Of a stretch of 64,000 nt of DNA, positions 9,741 through 21,900 are shown piece by piece. The notes below the pieces were generated by a model. The model worked only from the letters and a program-made list of their open reading frames with translations. It did no database searches and was not told the origin of the DNA. Both the position numbers and the translations under genes were made by a program. Numbering within the stretch: position 1 is the first letter of the stretch; every line of letters begins with the position of its first letter. The stretch spans positions 5,172,579 to 5,236,578 of the forward strand of contig NC_135356.1 of NCBI RefSeq assembly GCF_051622035.1, given 5' to 3'. The stretch comes from Arctopsyche grandis (taxonomy: Eukaryota > Arthropoda > Insecta > Trichoptera > Hydropsychidae).

Positions 9741-10024
9741 TTAATATAGAGAGCTTATAAATAGGAGGCTATCGTTTCCGATTGTGCAGAAAAAAATATG
9801 AAATCTAGATATTCAGGTATCAGTGGCGTACCGTCATTAAAAGACTAAAACATGGGTACCCAACCTACAGCCTGTGGGCTGGAACCGGCCCGTGACATCT
9901 CGTGAAATTTTAAACAAGAAAAAATATTTTCAAAACAATCATATGAGCTGTTATATTTAAAATTAGCGTAAGTCCTCTATTCATTATTTCGAAAAATATC
10001 TCGCAAAAAAATAATTATATGTTT

Positions 10025-10252
10025 AATGTCATCTATGTTTAAAACTAAAAACTGGATAAACGTCAGTCACTTTTCAGAAATTCTAATTTCAAACGCCTCT
10101 TACACGATATTTTTTCACTATCGTAATGGCGGAGGATCCATTTACTAATATTGATGATCAAAATGAGCAATATGGCAAAGTATGAAAACGATCGGATAAG
10201 AGGAAATTTTTTCCTGAATTGTAATCGTAAGTGAAACGTAAAGGAGGTATGT
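10025..10252 (-). mobile_element. MITE family D, reverse orientation
   Basis: GAGCAATATGGCAAAGTATG and AAAACGATCGGATAAGAGG are the reverse complement of the family signature. The right end, GGAGGTATGT, is the family terminus. The left terminus is missing. Confidence 0.6.
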
Positions 10253-10261
10253 AAAAATCAA

Positions 10262-11196
10262 TGTTTGTCGGTTTTTCTGTCTCGTATGCATTCATATACC
10301 ATTCAACCGATTGTGATGAAACGTACAGAAGTTATTATGTGTATGCCTGCGATGGTTTCTGTAAAAAAAATTTCCCGAAAACGGGAACGGAAACGGGAAA
10401 AACGGCAATGAGTGGCATTGCAAGGCAATAATTTCAAATGTGTTCGCGTCGCCACCTGGGTTGTTAGGGTAAAATAGAAAAAAACAATTGAATAATTTCA
10501 AATGTGTTTACTGCTTGCATGTTTCCACTGTTAAAAGTCAGATTACCACGACTTTAACCCTCCCTCACCGAAGTGGGGTATGCAAGTGCCCCAATTTTTA
10601 CGTTTTTCGTAATAACTATGTGGTTTTAAAAAGCTATACACCCTATAATTCTTGTAATCCTAGAATTAACTACAAGAAATTTATTTTAATAGATTTTGTA
10701 TGATTTAGAAAAGGGGTATATCGTAAAAAAATACATTTCTACGTTCCAAAGTATGATTTAAAGGCAGTAGCGATCATGTCATGTTTTTTACTGTTCGCCT
10801 GCATATGCTTGTTGATCGATGAATCAATGCGAGAGAAAGAGACAGCTATATTTTCGTTAGCTATTGTTTTCGTCGCTTTTGGCGCGTGGCTATTGAGTCA
10901 TGCAGTCGCCTGTTGGCCTTACCTATGTGCGTTTGCGTGTGGATGCTTGTCGTTATTTTTTAATACAAAAATTGTCAAAAACATGCTATAGGACTAAAAC
11001 TTTTTTATTTTGATGTATGAAATGATTAATAAGATATATATTTAACCCATTTGTATCGAGAAAAGCTTTATTTTGATTAAAAAATGCTGGGATCTTATTT
11101 GACCCCGGTTCGGGACACTCGGACGCTCTGGGAAGAACGGGAACGGGAATCGAATGCGTTATTGTGGCATTGCAACGCATGCCGGGTTCAGTTAGT
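10262..11196 (+). mobile_element. Helitron-like element split by a TTAA MITE
   Basis: The left part (10262-10550) carries ACCGATTGTGATGAAAC and the GGGAACGG tandem typical of the Helitron-like copies at 20853 and 29777. The right part (11128-11196) resumes with GGGAACGGGAA and ends GCATGCCGGGTTCAGTTAGT, close to the expected terminus. The MITE at 10558-11127 separates them. Confidence 0.5.
10558..11127 (+). mobile_element. TTAA-flanked MITE (piggyBac-like), copy 1
   Basis: The left end CCCTCCCTCACCGAAGTGGG is directly preceded by TTAA. It is homologous over its length to 12315-13390 and 22783-23386. The right end breaks off at GGACGCTC, short of the terminus. A 71-codon open frame inside is not open in the other copies and is rejected as a gene. 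Confidence 0.65.
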
Positions 11197-12310
11197 TTCT
11201 AATAAAACGTCAATAAGTGCAACTTCAGTAATGTCAGTGAAGCCAAATTAAAACGAAGATCTGAAATGACGATGAAACTTTGCAATGACCCTGTATACGA
11301 AGGCAGTCGTCAAATAAGTACGCATTTGCGTACATGTTTCATACGCATACATCCTTATGTATGTATGTATATTTATGTACATAAGTCAGATTCAAATTCG
11401 AAAGAGTCACTCGGTTAATCTACAAAATTTGATCGTTTCATTTGGGACACACTAAAAAACGCCAACATTAATAAATTTCACAAATCATAAAACGCGTAAT
11501 TCATTCATGCTTGGCGGACGGGAGCATTTCGGTATTGGTGGTTTACCCTCTACCCCTCCCCGGTCGGGTCGAGATCGTTCAGACCGTCGTAATTCGGGCA
11601 GAAAAGGGTCATTGTCGTAACGGTTAGGTTAGGTTAGGTTAGCTCGCTCGATTTACGATCACGATGGTCCCCAGATAGCACGTGGGTGGACAAAAAAAGA
11701 AAAAAAAAATGACTTTCTCCAACCGCAATGTGCGTTCGAGCAAGTAAATACGACAGTAATTTCGTTATACATTATCGATTCCAGATTAATCTTGAGACTG
11801 TAATTTTGAAACACGACCTTAGCTAGCGGTTGTAATTTAAAACGAATCGTCGAACGAAACACTCGCGATGGTGAATCGAAATCAACCAATGGAGCAGGCT
11901 TAGTAGATTTGCTTAAATTACGCAGGTGTGTTTATACATGGGAGCTCACTCGCATCTATCATTTGCATGAGGAACCCTGTAGCAGGTTGATTGTTAATGT
12001 TAAGCGAGTGAATGTTAATGCAAATCAACTTTTATACATACTAGAGCGTCTCAGACTTAAGACCATTCAGACAAATATTTGTTCCCCAGACAGATTGGCA
12101 CACATGTCTGTCGAAAGCGGCTTTTCAAAGACAAAAACATTGGTTTTTTGAATACCCTGACTATTTTAATACTTAGGTGGATTTCTTCAAAAGTCAAACC
12201 GGGACAAATGAACAATATTAGACCATTTAGTTTTTTCAAATAATTACATTTGGCTACAAATGAAATCATAGTTTTCAATGCACTGTAGAATACTTTTGAC
12301 TAAATCTCCA
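11197..12310. other. No gene seen
   Basis: This is mixed AT-rich sequence with a GC-richer patch at 11515-11660 that contains the TTAGG tract. Short open frames on both strands have no recognisable domains. Confidence 0.5.
11622..11642. repeat. Interstitial TTAGG telomere-type repeat
   Basis: There are four tandem GGTTA units plus one G. TTAGG is the ancestral insect telomere unit. Four units are too few to be a telomere. Confidence 0.7.
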
Positions 12311-12314
12311 TTAA

Positions 12315-13390
12315 CTCTCCCTCACCGAAGTGGGGATGCAAGTGCCCCAATTTTTATGTTTTTCGTAATATTTCACATACATATATATACAAATATACCA
12401 GGAAGGCTTAACAGGTAAACCCCAAATGCGCCTTCCTGGTCAACATAATTATTACATAGATACATGTAAATCTAAATATCTGACATCTATGGTCAGTATA
12501 CATATATTACAAACATCGTATTAATACGATAAATAACGATGAATAACTTTCATGTAACAATACGAATTTTATATTCGATAAACAACCACAGAGACATCTA
12601 TGGTGAGCAATATGGCGAAACCTAAGATATAACAATAACTAAAGGTTCGCAACAGAAAATTGGGAAGGAAACGCCAATTTTACAGGAATCGTTTCAATGC
12701 AAACCAGAAAAATTGGCAAATTCTGATAAGAAACGATCGACCTAGACAAATCAAAGTCTGGCCAACAACGAGACTTAGCGGGGAATCGAACTCGTAACAT
12801 CAAGTACGAAATAATTCAACATTCACCACTAGACCACGCTTCTGGTAATAACTATGTGGTTTTCAAAGCTATATTTCTTGTATTTCTATGTAGATAGATT
12901 GAACTACAAGAAATTTATTTTAATAGATTTTGTATGATTTAGAAAAGGGGTACATCGTAAAAAAATACTTTTATACATTTCTACGTTCCAAAGTATGATT
13001 TAAAGGCGGTAGCGATAAGTCTTGTTTTTGACTGTTCGCTTGCATATATGTATGTACTTGTTGATCGATGAATCAATGCGAGAGAAAGAGACAGCTTTAT
13101 TTTCGTAAGCTATTGTTTTCGTCGCTTTTGGCGCGTGGCTATTGAATAATGCAGTCGCCTGTTGGCCTTACCTATGTGCGTTTGCGTGTTGATGGTTGTC
13201 GTTATTTTTTAATACAAAAATAGTCAAAACATGCTATTCGACTAAAACTTTTTTATGTTGATGTATAAAATGATTAATAAGATATATGTATATTGAACCC
13301 ATTTGTATTGAGAAAAGCTGTATTTTGATTAAAAAATACTGGGGTCTTACTCGACCCCGGCTAGGATCTCGACGCTCCGTCCTTCAAAGG
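12315..13390 (+). mobile_element. TTAA-flanked MITE, copy 2, with nested SINE
   Basis: It is flanked by TTAA at 12311-12314 and 13391-13394. The left end is CTCTCCCTCACCG; the right end reads CCTTTGAAGGACGG on the minus strand. Without the SINE it is about 596 bp. TTAA duplication is typical of piggyBac elements. There is no transposase. Confidence 0.75.
12371..12844 (-). mobile_element. tRNA-derived SINE nested in a MITE
   Basis: It is nearly identical to 1-420. The tail hairpin CCAGGAAGGC...GCGCCTTCCTGG is at the left and the tRNA-like head at the right. A 6-bp duplication GTAATA flanks it (12365-12370, 12845-12850), and the MITE copy at 10558 shows the empty site with one GTAATA. Confidence 0.85.
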
Positions 13391-13599
13391 TTAACGATAA
13401 TATAATTTAAATACCCATTTTTCTCCAGCTATTTTTCTATTCACATTTGAACATTTTAATTCTCTTTTTAATATGATTTTTAATGCAACAAATTGATTGA
13501 ATAAATATGTATCATTTGTTATAATATTTTTCGTATTTAACTGTTATTTTTTCCAAGCTCATCCAGGAAAACACAGAATATTTTTTTAATGGTTTTTTC

Positions 13600-13800
13600 C
13601 ATTGTTATTTTTATATTAAAATTTTATTTATGTTAATATTTTAAAATACAAAACACGAATTCAAAACTAAAAAAAAATCAGATTTACCGACCGCTATACG
13701 CATGAGCAACGTTGTTTTTTTTCCCAAAATGAAATATAAAACTGAAACGAAATGTAATTGGTCATCGCAGGTCTCATGCTATCGGTTCATTTATGTATAC
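13600..13800. repeat. Dispersed repeat family E, fragment
   Basis: TATATTAAAATTTTATTTATG, CCGACCGCTATACGCA and ACTGAAACGAAATGTAATTG are shared with the other family E copies. Confidence 0.6.
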
Positions 13801-14035
13801 ATTTTAAATCATATTCAAATAGTGGTGACAAAGTGGGTAGGATTGTTTGTCCAATTTTGATGAGGAACTGTTTCACCAACAATGAAATCAGATAAATTGG
13901 CAAACTCTAATTGTAAACGATCAACTTGGGGTCATAAATATTCAAGTCTGACCATCACCACTGCCGAAATACTCCAGAATACATTTTTTTTCAATCAAAG
14001 TCAACTCAAGGCTCGAACTCAAAAAAATCAAAACA
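13801..14035 (-). mobile_element. SINE fragment (minus strand)
   Basis: The AAATAGTGGTGACA, AATTGGCAAACTCT and GTCTGACCATCA blocks follow SINE body order. The tRNA-like head is decayed and the tail hairpin is absent. Confidence 0.55.
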
Positions 14036-14632
<597 letters not shown>

Positions 14633-15213
14633 GTATCCAATTGAAAAGCACATATGCTTATGTAAATAAAATATTGATACATACGACGTTATGGAACCGA
14701 TTCGCATCGACTAGATGGTCGAACCGTGAGCCCTTTTCCCCCAGGGGTGGCGCGTGAGCGTTTGTAAATTTGCACAAAACGCCGTGTAAAATTTGACCCC
14801 GGCAAGGGTTGCCACCGATCGCGTCGGTTCTGGTTGTTTCCGGTTTTTGTTTCCGAGCGGAGCCGAGTTGCCGAGGGTTTATTTGACAACAAACACAATG
14901 CGTCCCCGACTCAAAGGGCCCCACTCGGAATAAAGGGCACGGAATTATTTCTTCTCGCTGAGGGTTTGGGAGGGGGGGGGGGGGAGGGTGTAAGGGTGGG
15001 TTTGAAAACATCTATCCCGCCTTTTGCCAAACCAACAAGAAAGTGTACCTCCTCAAACCATTAACCTTGACCATTTATAAAATTAGACGCCATTAATAAT
15101 GTTCAACGTTCGATTTTTGCGATAATTTTCAAATGCTATAATACAAAGGAAATTGAGATCAAATTTAGCTTTTTACTTTCCTTCATCATCAATAAACAGT
15201 CTGTTTAGCTCAG
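14633..15213. other. No gene seen; GC-rich patch 14690-15010
   Basis: A GC-rich segment including a G-run (14969-14985) contains open frames of up to 117 codons on the minus strand. They are low-complexity (proline-rich) with no recognised domain. It may be conserved non-coding or regulatory DNA, but that cannot be shown here. Confidence 0.45.
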
Positions 15214-15693
15214 CCAGCAGTATAGCTCAGTGTTTGCGTTTATGTTTATCACCAAGAGGATCGATCCCGGGCTAATCTTAAATATACTGCTGGTTAGACT
15301 TTGATGTTTGTGAGTCCAAGTCGATCGTTTCTTTTTAGAGATTGTCAATTTTATCTGATCATTGTTGAAACGATTCCTTATAATTGAGAAAAAAATCGTC
15401 CTACCTTCTGTCACAAATCTTCTGTATTGTGTACATACGTATATACAATTTGTAAAAAATTATATACAAGTCTAAAAAGGTGTTTCAATGGATTAATTCA
15501 TTGTTAATTTCGTGTTCTTCAGCTTATCAAAATACAGTGATTTGTGTAATAAAACTGCTGCATTGTTTGTAATTAATTATCTAGGACGGCGTATTGGGGT
15601 CTTCCTGTCAAGCCTTTCTGGTAAAAAAATAAATAAAAAAATAAATAAAATAAATAAAATAAATAAAATAAATAAAATAAATAAAAAAAAAAA
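15214..15693 (+). mobile_element. tRNA-derived SINE, plus strand, with AAATA tail
   Basis: The head CAGCAGTATAGCTCAGTG has an A-box-like TATAGCTCAGTG, and the B-box region reads GGATCGATCCC. The body follows the other copies. The tail GGCGTATTGGGG...CAAGCCTTTCTGG is followed by an (AAATA)n run to about 15693, the expected 3' tail of a retroposed copy. Confidence 0.75.
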
Positions 15694-17006
15694 TCCTATC
15701 CTTGTTACGTAACTTATGCATACAATCCGTTGGTCATTTCGAATATTCGTTTTTTAGACATAAAACCAGGGCCAATCTAATTGGCATACATAAATCAAGA
15801 ATACAAATATATAACTGAAAAATTCGTATTGTTAGATTGTTCAATCGGTGGCCGATAAATTCGTTCGACTTTCGTCCGCCATTAATAAGCGCTGGCGCCA
15901 TCTGTCGTCTAATTAGCAGATTCAATTTTTTCTCAGGGCGGCGCACGATCCGAATTTTTTCAAGGTGCCAATTTTGCCGCCCATGGCCTAATGGCGGCTA
16001 TCAATTAAGTTTTAGGGCGCTCTACCCCTCTCACCCCCTGCCAGCCCTCCCTTCACCTAATCGTCCAATCAAACGATCATTACTACGTCACTGGAGATGA
16101 TAAAAAAATGGGCAATTAAAATGCATGCGCATTTTTTTTCTGCTAGGAAATTCTAATATAATGAAATATTCACATCGGTGAACGCAATTAGTGCATATAT
16201 GTAATCAATTGATCAATTGAATTTTGAATAATGCATTTTCAGTAAAAAAAAAATTACAAACATTTTGTTAACTTCATTCTGTTCAGGGACATTCCTGCAC
16301 GTCAAAAAAATGAGATCTGATTATGAACCATTTCAACTCTTTACGTGGATTTGATATATAATCGACATACGGGGGTTAGCAAACACTGAAGTAAGTTAAT
16401 GTTTCCGACATTAAGCCAGAGGGGATTAATCATTAACGAACTCATTCAAAATTACATCGGAATCTTGTGTCAGATTGAAGCGATTACAGCTAGCTATCCA
16501 AGGGAACTGAACGAAAGTCTTTGTAACGCAATTACGGCTTGAGTTAGTATGTTTTGATAAAAAAAATATTGAGATAGAAAATCAATCCTTATGAACGTGG
16601 TGAAATAAAAAACTGGCCAAAGAAACGCAAAATAGCAAGCAGAAAAAATTCGTACAAAAAAAACATTTTTGACTTTTAAAATTCGCTAGACATTTAATTT
16701 AAGACAATTCACTAGTATTTTAAAACAAAAAAAAATCAAAATCAATAGAAAAAAAATCTGACAATACTCACTTTGAGCATATCAATACTAGATTTTGAAT
16801 TAAAGACCGCAAAAGCCAAAAAAACTATAAAAATCACTCATTTTTTTAAACGCTCATATCTCGTAAGCGATCACTAGCCAACAAAAATCATTATCATATT
16901 CAAATTCAGTAGGTCAAACTAAGTAAAGATTGGTTAGTCTCCGCTCTGGTAATTTTTTTTGTTGCTCAGTATTATAGCTCAAAAACACTTACCAATAGTT
17001 TTTATT
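15694..17006. other. No gene seen
   Basis: A GC-richer patch at 15840-16100 has an 87-codon open frame without recognised domains. The rest is A-rich sequence. Confidence 0.5.
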
Positions 17007-17034
17007 ACATACCTCCTTTACGTTTCACATGGCT

Positions 17035-17611
17035 ATTATTAACCTATGCTTCACCTGTATGGAATAACGCCTCGAATACTAACCTTTCCAAGCTCCAAGT
17101 AATACAAAATAAATCCCTAAAAATAATTTATAATACACCCATATATACTAACCTGAAAAAACTGCATGCCATATATAATATTCCGTTTGTTACAGACATT
17201 ACTAACAAACAAACCAGTAGATTCTATGACAGAATCACTAATAACCATACTAACACACTTGTGAAGAGTCTCGGTGATTACAACAAAATGTCTATACCCT
17301 TCAGGTATAACACACAGATTACCTAAACATAATCTGATTTAGGTCATCGACTTTAGAGAGTCTTTAGTTAATATTATGTATTAGATGTATTATGAACATT
17401 TATAAGGATTTTAAATAGGTTTTTGAGCTATTTTTCCTATTATGCTTTAGATTAACATTAGAATAATATAATACTGTGATTACTAACCAAATTAAATTAA
17501 AATTGTAAAATAGAAAATGATCAGTAGATCAGTAGCTATTAAAATAGATATAAGATGTATTGTGAACATAATTTCGTAATAATAAAAAGCATTTAAAAAT
17601 CAAATCAAAAA
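17035..17611 (+). mobile_element. Jockey-clade LINE, 5'-truncated, with 8-bp duplication
   Basis: The insert is bounded by ACATGGCT at 17027-17034 and 17612-17619. It begins inside the reverse transcriptase C-terminal region and ends in a 3'UTR and A-rich tail (AAGCATTTAAAAATCAAATC). The 5' truncation and A-rich tail are normal products of target-primed reverse transcription. Confidence 0.85.
17036..17326 (+). pseudogene. C-terminal end of a Jockey reverse transcriptase
   Basis: This 96-codon open stretch has no start codon and ends at TAA. It encodes the conserved end of Jockey ORF2: LLTYASPVWNNAS, then KLQVIQNKSLKIIYN, then SRFYDRITNNH. The YASPVWNN and LQVIQNK motifs lie in the region downstream of the catalytic RT domain in Jockey elements. 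The N-terminal endonuclease and catalytic RT are missing because of 5' truncation. The stop is followed at once by the family 3'UTR, also present at 6047, 20133, 33762, 45750 and 46262. It is not functional alone. The family assignment is by recognition of this C-terminal motif, so the exact subfamily is open. Confidence 0.8.
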
Positions 17612-18035
17612 ACATGGCTTTCGTGTCAGTGGTCATTTTTATCTCTTATCCGATCGTTTTCATACTTTGCCATATTGCTCATTTTGGTCATCAATATACG
17701 TAAATGTATCGTCTGCCATTACGTTGGAGATAAAATATCGTATACAATGCGTAACAAATATCCAGAATCTCGGATACGGTGACGTTTATGACGGTACGTA
17801 AGGCTACCATAATCTATCTTCAACCTTTTCGCTTTGATATGCTATTTCAGATTTCAATTGTTTAAACGCCTATAATCCACTCTATATTTTATAAAATTTG
17901 CTCTATAGGTTCTCGTTATCTCTAATATTTAAATATTTATAGTTTTAACTCTCATATGTATATATAAATTTCAAATTTGGCGTCTAGCTTCATGTAATGT
18001 AATACACGATATATATTGATTTTTGGCCAAATATG

Positions 18036-19129
18036 TCATTAAAGACTTTTATGCACTCTTTCTACGTGCTATCTCAGCTATATATATGAAGTATTAATAT
18101 TGAAATATAATTCAATTAATAAAAATTCTTCCAGATTTTTCCAATATTTATTAAAACAATACTGTCTATGAGACAGCTCTTTTGCAACTCGTAAAAATAG
18201 TTTCTGATTAACTTAACACTAACTGATGCACTCCCTACTCGTTTCACCCTCCCTCCCTCCCCACTTTGCTCTCACCACCGTCCCCACATTCAGCCGTATT
18301 TCTCTGAAATTCTTCAGCAACAAAAGACGTACCGACCAACACCGAAGGCATTCTTCCCGTCTGTAATTAATAACTTTGAAGCGGAACTGGAAGAGTGGGA
18401 GTGGGGTAGAAGTAAGAGGTGGAGAGGATGGTTCGACGAAGAAAGGGAGGCGAGAGATGCCGGGGAAGAAGGAGAACCACCTGAGCTGAAGAAGAACGTA
18501 CTTTAGACTTTTCACGTTGCTCGAGTTTCTTTTTTCGACTTCACCCGTTTGCGCGCCACAGTTTGAAAACCGCAAAGTTGCAAACTGCAGCCCGAATAAT
18601 TCTGCACGCTCATTAGTTTCAACGTCGAGAAATATATGGTTAAACTACGCGTATTGTCATAATAACACACGATACCTGGAAAAATACTTGAAAGCGAGGT
18701 AATAACGAAAAGCAAAAATTTAAATTCCACTTATTTTGAATTACTTAGTTGGCACACATGTATGTATACCCATACGAGAGAGTATCTTAAAGTATTTTCA
18801 CTATTTAATTATCTTCAAAAAGATTTATCCCAAAAAAATCCAGTTCTCAAAGCAATTCTGGAATCCTTCAACTTTATTCCCGTTATACTTCCATATCTTC
18901 AAAGCATTTAGTTTCGGTTCTCTTTTCATTTCGGGGAAAATAATATAGTTAAATGGTAACAGATCTATGTAGCTAGCAAAAAGCACGAAAAGAAAGTGTG
19001 CTGTGCGTTTTCGTGGTGGGGCCAAAATTAGTGGAAGAAAAATTGAACAAGAATAAACTGCCACTTCCTGTTGACAGATGCTTACCAAATTTTATAAATA
19101 ACTTTGTATTAAACTTAAACTTCTAGATA
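18036..19129. other. No gene seen; GC-richer patch 18220-18520
   Basis: The patch 18220-18520 holds a 118-codon minus-strand open frame with a serine/proline-rich, unrecognised product. I do not support it as a gene, although an exon cannot be excluded. Confidence 0.45.
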
Positions 19130-19640
19130 TGAAATTTCAGTTTAATAAACCAAAAGGTTTCTGATAAATACATAAAAACTTCGATTCTCTACAGTAAAAG
19201 TAATACTTCTGGTTTAGGAAAAAATATTGGGGTTTAAAATTCATAATTTCTGTTACACGTAAAAATATTTCAATCCGATTTAATAAGCCGTTTGGGAGAT
19301 AATTAAATTCAAAACCTTAAATAAGAGGACACCTAAATATGAGGGTCAACTTTCCGGTCACCATTGCCGGTCACAATTTGACACCATTTCCGGTCAACTT
19401 TAAAATTTGAAAGAAATTTACGTCGAATCAAAAAAAATTTCAGTAACCGATACTAAGTTTCAGTTCGATAGAACTAATGGTGTTCATAAAGTCTCCAAAA
19501 TGCACAGACACACATTTTTTCTAGATCATGAAAACATGATCAGTGACCGATTCTGAGTTCGAATCGGTTAAAATCTCGAGTTCGAATTTTCGCATGATCA
19601 CAAAACTTCATCTATTGCAACAGTGTACATAGATAATAAA
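19130..19640 (+). repeat. Dispersed repeat family G, copy 1
   Basis: It is homologous to 21405-21900. Shared blocks include TTTGGGAGATAATT, AGTAACCGATACTAAGTTTC, ACACACATTTTTTCTAGATC and CTCGAGTTCGAATTTT. The block CTAGATCATG...TTCATCTATT also occurs near 1605-1700 and, reversed, at 45870-45975. It may be the 3' part of a retrotransposon; the class is unknown. Confidence 0.6.
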
Positions 19641-20122
19641 ACATACTACGTACATAGAATAACAAGCGTGCATCTATGTGCTTGACCTTTCTTCTAACAC
19701 TATTAGAAGAAAACAACACGAAATTTTGGTTATCGTAACCGTCACTCGCCCCCCGCCCCCCTAAAGGTCACTGATTTTCAAATGATTGTTTCGTGATATT
19801 AAATGCGAACATGAATGTGTAAATTGCTATTGAACACGAAAGTTTATTATGCAGCTTCACGCCTAGCATTTGCAAATCGTGCTTCCCAGCAAACCGCACC
19901 ACTTAGAGATCGGTTGCATCAAATCTGCATGCGGTTTAACATCGTTGCATTGCGACCTTATGATAGTCGTTATCCAGCAAATGTGTATCAATGTGGTTGG
20001 TGATATTTTAGTTGAAACGTGATATTTTGTCTAAAAGTGGTTGCATTATAAATGTACTATTGAACTCATTTTTATTCCACACTCCATTTTTTACGCCCTA
20101 CTTTTCAATTACACTTTAACTG
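19641..20122. other. No gene seen
   Basis: AT-rich sequence with a short C-run at 19749-19762. No gene was recognised. Confidence 0.5.
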
Positions 20123-20132
20123 TCTATCATTT

Positions 20133-20549
20133 GATTGATTTTTTTTGATTTTTAAATGCTTTTTATTATTACGAAATTATGTTCACAATACATCTTATAT
20201 CTATTTCAATAGCTACTGATCTACTGATCATTTTCTATTTTACAATTTTAATTTAATTTAATTAGTAATCACAGTATTATATTATTCTAATGTTGATCTA
20301 AAGCATAATAGGAAAAATAGCTCAAAAACCTATTTACAATCCTTATAAATGTTCATAATACATCTAATACATAATATTAATTAAAGACTCTCTAAAGTCG
20401 ATGACCTAAACCAGATTGTGTTTAGGTAATCTGTGTGTTATACCTGAAGGGTATAGACATTTTGTTGTAATCACCGAGACTCTTCACAAGTGTGTTAGTA
20501 TGGTTATTAGTGATTCTGTCATAGAATGTACTGGTTAGTTTGTTAGTAG
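20133..20549 (-). mobile_element. Jockey-clade LINE 3' end with 10-bp duplication
   Basis: On the minus strand it carries the same C-terminal coding tail and 3'UTR as 17035-17611. It ends GCATTTAAAAATC plus an A-rich tail at the left. The target duplication TCTATCATTT is at 20123-20132 and 20550-20559. Confidence 0.85.
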
Positions 20550-20559
20550 TCTATCATTT

Positions 20560-20777
20560 AATAAGCCGTTGTTGAAGAGGATTTTCCATTGTATTCCAAA
20601 AACTGATTTTGTAAGTGAGATCAATTTTTCAATACGTATTTTTCTGTATATGTATGTATATACGTATCATTTAAATATATGATATTTCAACGAACAAGTG
20701 ATGTATTCAACGAACATCTAGCAATGTATGGTCAGTGATAATAGATAGACGTTATCTACATATGTATTTGAGGAATA

Positions 20778-20779
<2 letters not shown>
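20560..20779. other. Short unique-looking stretch
   Basis: Nothing recognised between the Jockey copy and the (TA)n tract. Confidence 0.4.

Positions 20780-20852
<73 letters not shown>
20780..20852. repeat. (TA)n microsatellite
   Basis: A TA run of about 73 bp lies directly upstream of a Helitron-like 5' end. Confidence 0.95.
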
Positions 20853-20860
<8 letters not shown>

Positions 20861-21285
20861 ATATATAAAATTTCTGTGTGTATGTCTGTTTGTTTGTCTC
20901 TATCTGTGTGTAATAGGCTCCTAAACCACTGAACTGATTACGATGGAACTTTCCGGAATTGTTGTATGCACGTTCGGGAAGATTACTGTGAAAAAAAATC
21001 GGGAAAAAAGCCTCTTATTAATAATATTCGTAATTACGATTTTACTGACGTGAAAGTAAAGCTATCCCGCCTTCAACACATCACGCCGTGAGTGTGACAA
21101 TAATCGCGCCACGCCTACCTCGCACTCGAATGTACTGACCATTCAGGGCTGTACCACAAGCACACAGCAGATGGCCCACGTCAACAAATACATCTATACC
21201 TATATATCAAATTGAATGCGGGAACGGGAACGGGAACGGGAACGGGAACGGGAACGAGAGCGAGAACGAGAATTGCACTTCCGAT
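20853..21285 (+). mobile_element. Helitron-like element, 3' truncated
   Basis: The left part TATATATAAAATTTCTGTG, TGTCTGTTTGTTTGTC and GGCTCCTAAACCACTGAACT is the typical 5' region. CTTTCCGG...GAAGATTACTGTG follows. The right part contains six to seven GGGAAC units. The 3' CTAG is missing. Confidence 0.55.
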
Positions 21286-21404
21286 TGATTATTTTTTTAT
21301 TTTCATCTCATTGATACAGGAATTATATTAGAATTTTCTCGTGAAGAGCACACATATTAAAAGGCTTGAAAAAACTTAAACGTGTTAACTTCTAAAATAT
21401 AATT

Positions 21405-21900
21405 TCTAAATATGAAACTTTATTTCAATACAATTACAGGTTTCTGAGAAAAACAAAAAACTTCGTTTCTCTTGAGTAAAAGTACTACTTCCGGTTGAGG
21501 TAAAAATATATAAAAAAAACTTAAATGCATTAAATTTATAATATCTATTACATGTAAAAAAAATAATTCTGATATGTTGAGCGGCTTGGGAGATAATTGA
21601 TTGCACAAACTTAAGCAGAGAGGACATTCATAAGGGGTGGTGCCACTTTAGGCCAACTTAAAAATTTGAAAAAAATTTACGTTGTAGCGATTAGCATTTC
21701 AGTAACCGATACTAAGTTTCAGTTTGATAGGACTAACGGTGTTCAAAAAATCCCCAGAACGCTTAGACACACATACCAGCCAACACATTTTTTCTAGATC
21801 ATGAAAACGTAATCTGTGATCGATTCCAAGTTTGAATCGGTAAAAATCTCGAGTTCGAATTTTCACATGATCACAACACTTCATTTATTGCTACTACGTA
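21405..21900 (+). repeat. Dispersed repeat family G, copy 2
   Basis: Homologue of 19130-19640 in the same orientation, including TTGGGAGATAATTGATT, CAGTAACCGATACTAAGTTT and TTTTTTCTAGATCATGAAAA. The pair starts about 2.3 kb apart. Confidence 0.6.

Larger units (their letters stand above)
17007..18035. mobile_element. MITE family D variant II, interrupted by Jockey
   Basis: ACATACCTCC...TTTCACATGGCT precedes the Jockey insert, and ACATGGCTTTCGTGTCAGTG follows it. Together they read like the uninterrupted copy at 50672-51300. The body has GCCATTACGTTGGAGATAAA and AACTCTCATATGTATATATA. Confidence 0.7.

Noticed and set aside
10776-10991. 71-codon hydrophobic frame that looks like a small membrane protein
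   Set aside because: It lies wholly within a TTAA MITE, and the frame is broken in the two other copies.
14658-15011. 117-codon minus-strand frame
   Set aside because: Pro-rich start caused by a G-run; other frames across the same stretch are equally open.
15214-15290. Possible functional tRNA gene
   Set aside because: The A and B boxes are good but the arms do not fold as a tRNA, and the sequence continues into a repeated SINE body.
18219-18575. 118-codon minus-strand frame in a GC-richer patch
   Set aside because: No recognised domain, no splice context and low-complexity composition; an exon is possible but unsupported.
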